Program-made: the position numbers and the translations under genes | The notes under the pieces: generated by a model | The model's input: only the letters and a program-made list of their open reading frames with translations | The model's database searches: none | Told to the model about the DNA's origin: nothing | Assembly: GCA_905221605.1 (NCBI GenBank) | Contig: CAJNDS010000324.1 | Coordinates: 659,640 to 723,639, forward strand | Source of the DNA: Symbiodinium natans | Taxonomy: Eukaryota; Sar; Dinophyceae; Suessiales; Symbiodiniaceae | Reading direction: 5' to 3' | Length of the DNA stretch: 64,000 nt | Shown here: positions 58,574 through 64,000 of the stretch, piece after piece | How the letters are laid out: each line of letters opens with the position of its first letter | Numbering within the stretch: the stretch's first letter is position 1

Positions 58574-60995
58574 ACCTCCTTAAATATGCCCTAAACCCTT
58601 GAAAAAACACTGTCAACCCCAACCCTCCACAGCATCAAATCCTACTGCTGACGGAAAGCCTATTCATCCTGAAGGATGGAGTTTAGGGCTTGCGACCCTC
58701 CTGGACCCTGATGCGGCTTGGGGTGTAGGGTTTAGGGTTTAGGGTTTAGGGTTTAGGGTTCAGGGTTTAGGGTTTAGGGTTTGGGGTTTACGGTTTAGGT
58801 TTTAGGGTTTAGGGGGGCCAAATGAACCTTCAAAGGGCTTATGGTCCATATGGGGTTGATGGAGACGATAGTGGTGTAGGTTACCTGATCCCAATTACGG
58901 GGCCAGGGTTCGTTTGGTCCCCCAAGCTCTAGGTCGGACATCTTTCACCTCCTCCGGAAGCCCTAAACGCTAAACCCCAACTGATGGTTGAGGTTTTATG
59001 TTTAGGGCTTGGGGCCCCCAAACGTCCGATACTTCTGAATCAAGATCCTCCAGTTCTTGAGGGAAGTGTGCTAGTACCAATGCTCAAAGCAGCGTTTTAG
59101 TTGTAAACAAAGAAAGCATTTTAAACTAGCCAGAACCAAGCAATGATAAGAACAACTATAGAATCGACCACGAGATTTTACACACAGATAATGGGTATTT
59201 CCCAAAATAGGGGTACCCCTTTTCTACCCCCGGACAAAAAGCAGGATCCCCTAAAAGGAACCCCCCCCAAAAGAGGGTTCATCGAGCCGCTGTGTACCTG
59301 CATGGGCTATTATACCTTAAAAATAAAAAAGGCCCTAAACCCTAAACCGTAAACCCTAAACCTGAACCCTAAACCCTAATAGCCCATGCTGGTGTGCCAG
59401 GGCCATCTTGCGAGCTGGACGATGTCGCACTGCTGGCTCCCGACCTACGGCGGCAAAGCAGGGTTTAGGGGGTCTAGGGTGCCTTCTTTGGGGGCATTAG
59501 GTGGCTGAAGGGTTTTAATTTAATCTAGGCGTTTACATGGGGGTTTGGAGGGTGGGGTCGCTTTCGGGCCAGAGTTGGAGGGTTTCTTGCTGGGGTGTAG
59601 GCTGGCATCTGGTGGCGGCTTGGGGCGTCGTAGGTCTACTAAACCAAGGCTGAATTATGTATCGCGACCGCCTTTAACACCCCCTCTTCCTTGGGGCGCA
59701 TCGGGTTTAGGGTTTGGACCCTGAATCCTGGGCCACAACTCCAACATCGGATCAGGACAGCGACTTCCCCGGAGTGCCCCGCGCGGGGCAGGTCGGAAGG
59801 GTGGTTTAGGGTTTAGGGTTTAGGGTTTACCAGGGAAGGATCGGGGAACTGTCAAATATGCGGGTTCACGCATTTTATGTTTAGGGTAACATGTGCAAGC
59901 CTTAGAAACTTTCGAGCTTTGTGAACAGTGGGGTTTAGGGCATTTTTGTTTTTGTTTTAGGGAGATTTTGGTGACTGGCGGTCCGAGGAAATGCCCGCAG
60001 AGCAGGCACCCTTTGTGCAAATTGTTTCCTGGTCCTTTGTGTGGAATGAGGGAATTTGGTACCTTATGATTGTAGGCTGATGTAACTACCGGGCCATGTA
60101 AGGGATGCAGGGCACCGAATGCCGTCATTTACTAAGAGCCAGTAAGATTACTCCCACATATGCTCCTATCATGGGGTACACCGCCCTCCCCCTTAAAGGG
60201 CTGCCCCCACATGCTTTCCACCGCCTAAGTGCCCTTTAAGAACATTTAAGATACACGATGATACACGAAGTGCCCCCCATTAAGGCACACTTTGGCCCTT
60301 ACTAAGGGATACTTGGGAGGTCCAGGTCGTACTTCAGGACCCTAAACGTTAAATTCTAAACCCTAAGCCCCAAATCCTAAACCCAAAACCCTAAACCCAA
60401 ACCCTAAACCCTAAACTCTTTGGGAGTATTACCCCCTTTGGGTGTACCTGCATTTGTGAGGTTTAGGAAACCAGGGGTTTCAACCACTCCGGACCGGGAA
60501 TCGCAAGACCAAGCCCGAAAGCCTTAGAGGGTCAGGATTTAGGGTTTAAGGTTTAGTTCAGGGTTTAGGGTTTAGGGTTAAGGGTTCAGGTTTTCGGAGA
60601 TCTTGAGCCAAATCCTAGAACCATAATGCTCCAAACGCCTCAAGCGACCTAAACCCCGAAAGTTAACTAAGCCCCCTCGACACCCTGAACCCCCCAATTC
60701 TCAAACCCTGTGAATTCCGGGCCTGTCCTTGGCTCCATACCCCACACTCATACAAACCCCGACACTCCGAGCACACATTACTCGTATATAGCATGCCCCT
60801 GAAGCCTAAACCCTAAACCCTATAATCCCTGAACCCAAAGCCCTAAACCCTAAACTATAACCCTAAACCCAACTTGCGCAAGCCTGGGCCTGAATCCCCG
60901 CTCTTTGCAGGAGCAGTGCAGTCTTCTGCTGGCGCTTTACGTGCGTCAAACACGGCGACTCAGCTGAGAATGCTAGGGTTTAGGGCTTATAGGGT
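58574..60995. other. Telomere-like repeats and unique DNA; no gene recognised
   Basis: A TTTAGGG array lies at about 58728-58815. Patches at 59335-59375, 59803-59830, 60385-60415 and 60540-60585 alternate with unique DNA. A plus frame at about 59388-59455 is open but ambiguous. Confidence 0.45.
60602..60612 (-). other. Spliced-leader 3'-end match
   Basis: On the minus strand the sequence reads GGATTTGGCTCAAG. The last 11 bases equal the 3' end of the dinoflagellate spliced leader. Upstream bases match only partly. Confidence 0.3.
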
Positions 60996-61404
60996 TTAGG
61001 GTTTAGGGGGAAGGGTTAAGCCTTGGTCATAGTAACGGATCATGCGGAAGTATTGACGAACTTGTTGGCTGCTAATACCGAATCGGTCGGTGGCTGCTTC
61101 TGATGCAACCAGGGGGTCTTGCATAGCTTGTCTCGTGTGGCTTGATGCGATTGTGAACAGATTGGCATCAATTTGTGAACAGATTGGCATCAGTCTGTGA
61201 ACAGATCAGCATCAATTTGTACAGATCGGCATCAATTTGTGATAGCAGATTAGCATCAAGTTCCACCATGCCGCGGGGCCAAGCTTTTCGAGCCGAGTTC
61301 AACAGCCCTGTCTTGGTGGCAGAGGTCAGGGCTCGGGTCCGAATTCGAGTGTAGTGTGAATTCCAATGTTCTCTCGAGAAGTCCGGCTCAGAAAGAAGGC
61401 CCAA
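60996..61404 (-). other. 22-bp minisatellite within a coding-like minus-strand segment
   Basis: About five degenerate units of GAACAGATTGGCATCAATTTG lie at about 61150-61255. Minus-strand frames on both sides look protein-like (for example ASEAATDRFGISSQQVRQYF), but the repeat breaks the frame. No family was recognised. Confidence 0.35.
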
Positions 61405-61590
61405 GCGAAGAAGGCCTCAGCGAGGAGATCGGAAGGCCGCCAGGGTTTTGGTTCGGGGTTCATAGAAACCCCTTGTTGGGGTATGTGGTGTTGGCCGTAC
61501 TGCTCTGCCAAAACCGAAAACGCCAAGCCCTAAACCCCCTAAACTTTCTTCCTCCTCATTTTCGCATGGTCGTTTATACTGCCCTATAAG

Positions 61591-61760
61591 TCCCCAAGCC
61601 GACAGAGAGTGTGGGAATCCGCATTTTGGACTTTATGAGGCCTAAAAGGCCCAAAATGCGGATTCCCTATAAGCCTCTCTGACCGGGGATCCCCAAGCAG
61701 ACAGAGAGTGTGGGAATCGGCATTTTGGGCCTTATGAGGCCATACGGATTCCCACGCGTT
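61591..61760. repeat. Duplicated hairpin block
   Basis: GGGAATCCGCATTTTGG at 61613-61629 pairs perfectly with its complement at 61650-61666. The left part, beginning CCCCAAGCCGACAGAGAGTG, is repeated at about 61690-61727, followed by a second, looser hairpin ending ACGGATTCCCAC. Confidence 0.85.
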
Positions 61761-62160
61761 TTCTCCCCGAAGCCCGTATACTGCTTGGACTTCACACAAG
61801 AACTAAACCGATTTTACTCCAGGCCAGTGCGTAAATGAGGGGGAAAGGGAACTCCATTTCTTCCTTCTTGGGTTTTTGAGTGAAACCGAATGAAAGTTGT
61901 GAGGGGGTTGGCTTATTACCCGCAGCCATCGCAAGTCCGGCGCACCTCCTCACAGTCTCCCACTCCACGCTCTTCGACTACAGAAGCCCGGCGGCAACAC
62001 TTAAGAATGTGCCTGCAAGCATCAGAGTGCAAGGTCACGTGCGGACCACAAAAGAGCTGTACAACCCTGCAGTACACTAGCCCAGCACCTAGCCCACCAC
62101 CTCCCTCAGGCCCCGACTGAGCGTAGCTCATTCCAGCGGCGTGGATCCCAACGTTCAAGC

Positions 62161-62355
62161 ACTCCTTGGGATTTCAGTTAGCACCCACTTTATGAATACA
62201 ACAGGCTGCATAGGCAGTACCAGCCTTGCCACTTGAATAGCCAGCGGGGGTTGACTCCGTGTGATTTCGTTTAGCGCCCAGTTTATGAATACATGCAATA
62301 AGCTGCGTAGGCAAGAACAGCCTTGCCACTTGAATAGCCAGCGGGGGTTGCATCC
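62161..62355 (+). repeat. Tandem duplication of about 95 bp
   Basis: Two copies share CTTGCCACTTGAATAGCCAG and CGGGGGTTG (62223-62252 and 62320-62349) and an upstream TTTATGAATACA. Confidence 0.85.
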
Positions 62356-62468
62356 ATGGCAGCCGAGGCGCTTGCAGATGAGCAAGTCTGTCGACGTCTG
62401 CGGAAAGAGTGGGTAGAGTCTGATGTGATCTAAGCCACTTTGCGCCTCAGGAAGCCTTCCTCTCTGCG

Positions 62469-63074
62469 GTGAAGACTTGGAAGAAGTCTGCTGAAGTCGA
62501 ATTGGGCAAGCCAAGTCGAGTTTCGACTTCGAAGCCGAACCAGGAAGAAACTCGCAGCGGCGCACGTAGATTGGAAGCTGGCTTCTGCCGAGCGGCCTGT
62601 GGTCATGGATGGCGATGCCTTGCGTGCGCAAGTTCATCGCACCCGCAAGAAGCTTGGCCTGCTGCACGACGTTGGGGACGTCGCCAAAAACAGGTAGTGC
62701 CTTGGAGAGATGAGTGGACTGCGTGTGTGGAGAGCCGTCGGGACCCAGAGGGAGAGCTCTGCTTTGAATGTGTTCCAAGCAACACAGGCTGCTGGATGGC
62801 TGTCCTGCCTTGGTTTTTCCAGCGGCTCAAGCTTCTTGTGGACTCTGGCGCCGTGCAGGACATCATAGTGTCTGCCGATTCAACCTTTCGCGCTGAACCT
62901 GGCAACGCTGACATGGTCTATTGTGTGCTCAATGGCAGATGGAGGAAATCCGGATGGCCATTAGTCCTCGCCAGGAATTCGCGCGAGAGCCATGCAATTG
63001 ACGCTGAAGTTTCCAGGCACTCCGATGTGAGCTTGCAAGGAGAGGGCTGCCCCTGCCTCGCCAGTGTCATTTAG
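62469..63074 (+). pseudogene. Possible MULE-type transposase fragment
   Basis: The open frame of 201 codons includes DIIVSADSTFRAEPGNADMV and YCVLNGRWRKSGWPLVLARN followed by SRES. A DxTF block followed by a strand, a glycine and a short helix resembles the first catalytic aspartate region of MULE-type DDE transposases. The remaining catalytic residues are not visible, and following frames (63108-63542, 63569-63850) are disconnected, so I treat it as a remnant or as one exon of a split gene. The unusually low density of telomere-like repeats here supports coding origin. Confidence 0.35.
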
Positions 63075-64000
63075 ACTTGGCGGCTGGGGTGCCTGAGGTC
63101 TGGAAACGTGTGTTTCCAGAAGCGACGCCAGTGCAGGGACTGGAACACTTGCTTTCCGATCTTCGCGCATGCTCCACCTCTTGGCTTTGTTGCCGACGTC
63201 TTTGCTGCTGAGAATTTCCTTGGGTGTTACGCTGCAGAGAGCCAAGCATGTGTGGAAGGAGCCTCGCTGGGTCCGCTACTTCACGAAGTACTACCTGCGA
63301 GAGCCGGATCCACCCAGGTCTGTTTGTGCTTTACGGTTGAGGGTTTCCAGCGCGAGCCTTGGATAGAGGGCACTCACTTTCTTAACCTCCATTGCATGTG
63401 GATGTCGGCTCTGGAAATAATCCAGAGCTCTCTCACTTTCTTTACACTTTCTAAAGGAGCAGCCGCTAACACCTCTACTGTCTGCAGGGCTCAGAAAGGA
63501 GGCCTTGAGGAGTCATACCAAAAGTACTACTTGCAAGTTTAGGGTTTCGCCAGGATGCCCTGCAAGGTTTGGGTATGGCTTGGCCAGCACCAAGCTCGCG
63601 GGCCATGGAAGTAGTCAACAGCAGCCAGAGGCCAGTCACCATGTGCACCAGGTTCCTGGTCATCGGCTTCTTTCGCAATCAGTTAAATAAGGTAATTCAC
63701 TCCATACTTGGGAGGGGGAGGCCCACACTTTCTTTCGGGTCTGGGGATCGATCCCCTGTCACGGGCTTACAAGGCATTATAACGCAACAAAAAAGGGAAG
63801 CCGCTGTTTGGGCCTTGCATAGGGTCGGGGCACATAAAACTGGCTACTGAGGACTCTCGCCTTCTACAACGGCCTGTCCTGCCACCGGATGCGGTTTCTG
63901 AAGTGAAGTCTTTGACTCAGAGGGAGTGAAGTGTTTAACTCGGGGTCAAGCGCATCCCTCCTAGAGAAGGGGTCTCGGGAGGCTGCTCGTATTTTGTCCG
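63075..64000 (+). other. Coding-like remnants at the window end
   Basis: Two parallel motifs, WVRYFTKYYLREP (about 63270-63310, plus strand) and LEESYQKYYLQV (about 63503-63540, plus strand), suggest a duplicated or multi-exon protein. Frames are short and interrupted and no family is assigned. Confidence 0.3.

Noticed and set aside
1-64000. tRNA, rRNA or other structured RNA genes
   Set aside because: No cloverleaf with a T-arm GGTTCGANTCC-type box and matching acceptor stem, and no recognisable rRNA segment, was seen by eye; a covariance-model scan would be needed to be certain.

Overview
The window looks like nuclear DNA of an alveolate, most likely a dinoflagellate. Telomere-type TTTAGGG/CCCTAAA repeats are scattered over nearly all 64 kb in both orientations. 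Predicted introns use GT, GC and GA donors, and almost all acceptors read AG followed by G. A block in the long terminal repeats (LTRs) resembles the dinoflagellate spliced leader, and satellites, microsatellites and small hairpin transposons are abundant. I found no tRNA, rRNA, CRISPR array or bacterial-type operon. Splice junctions and domain names are my own reading of the sequence and were not checked against transcripts or databases.

1-20 kb: satellites and telomere-like repeats surround tiny exons. Four plus-strand micro-exons (2840-2883, 3405-3454, 9294-9389, 10967-11036) join in phase and encode the C-terminal motifs of a UPF1-like superfamily 1 RNA helicase. The introns between them hold the satellites and telomere-like repeats. 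Further open, AG-bounded segments downstream may be exons of this or other genes.

20.3-42.1 kb: a nested transposon complex. The outer element is a Ty1/copia-like LTR retroelement. Its two 289-bp LTRs differ at one visible position. It has a primer site matching a half initiator tRNA-Met, a purine tract and a CCCTA target duplication. It encodes two large CCCH zinc-finger proteins and no visible pol. Its interior is split by a 13.1-kb CACTA-like DNA transposon (24054-37176) with 33-bp terminal inverted repeats (TIRs) and AAA target duplications. That transposon carries at least four plus-strand genes: a 358-aa protein, a five-exon gene ending in a HAD-like domain, a 402-aa lysine-rich protein and a 657-aa putative transposase split by one intron.

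About 40 short hairpins of the form CCCTT-GNNA-AAGGG lie inside the transposon, many in coding frame as a Pro-Leu-x-Lys-Gly tag. Their arms change together and their loops often fit the GNRA class. This, with the telomere-repeat introns, is the most unusual content of the window.

42-64 kb: telomere-like repeats, several hairpin transposon families, microsatellites and more candidate plus-strand micro-exons, ending in remnants of a possible MULE-type transposase (62.5-63.5 kb).
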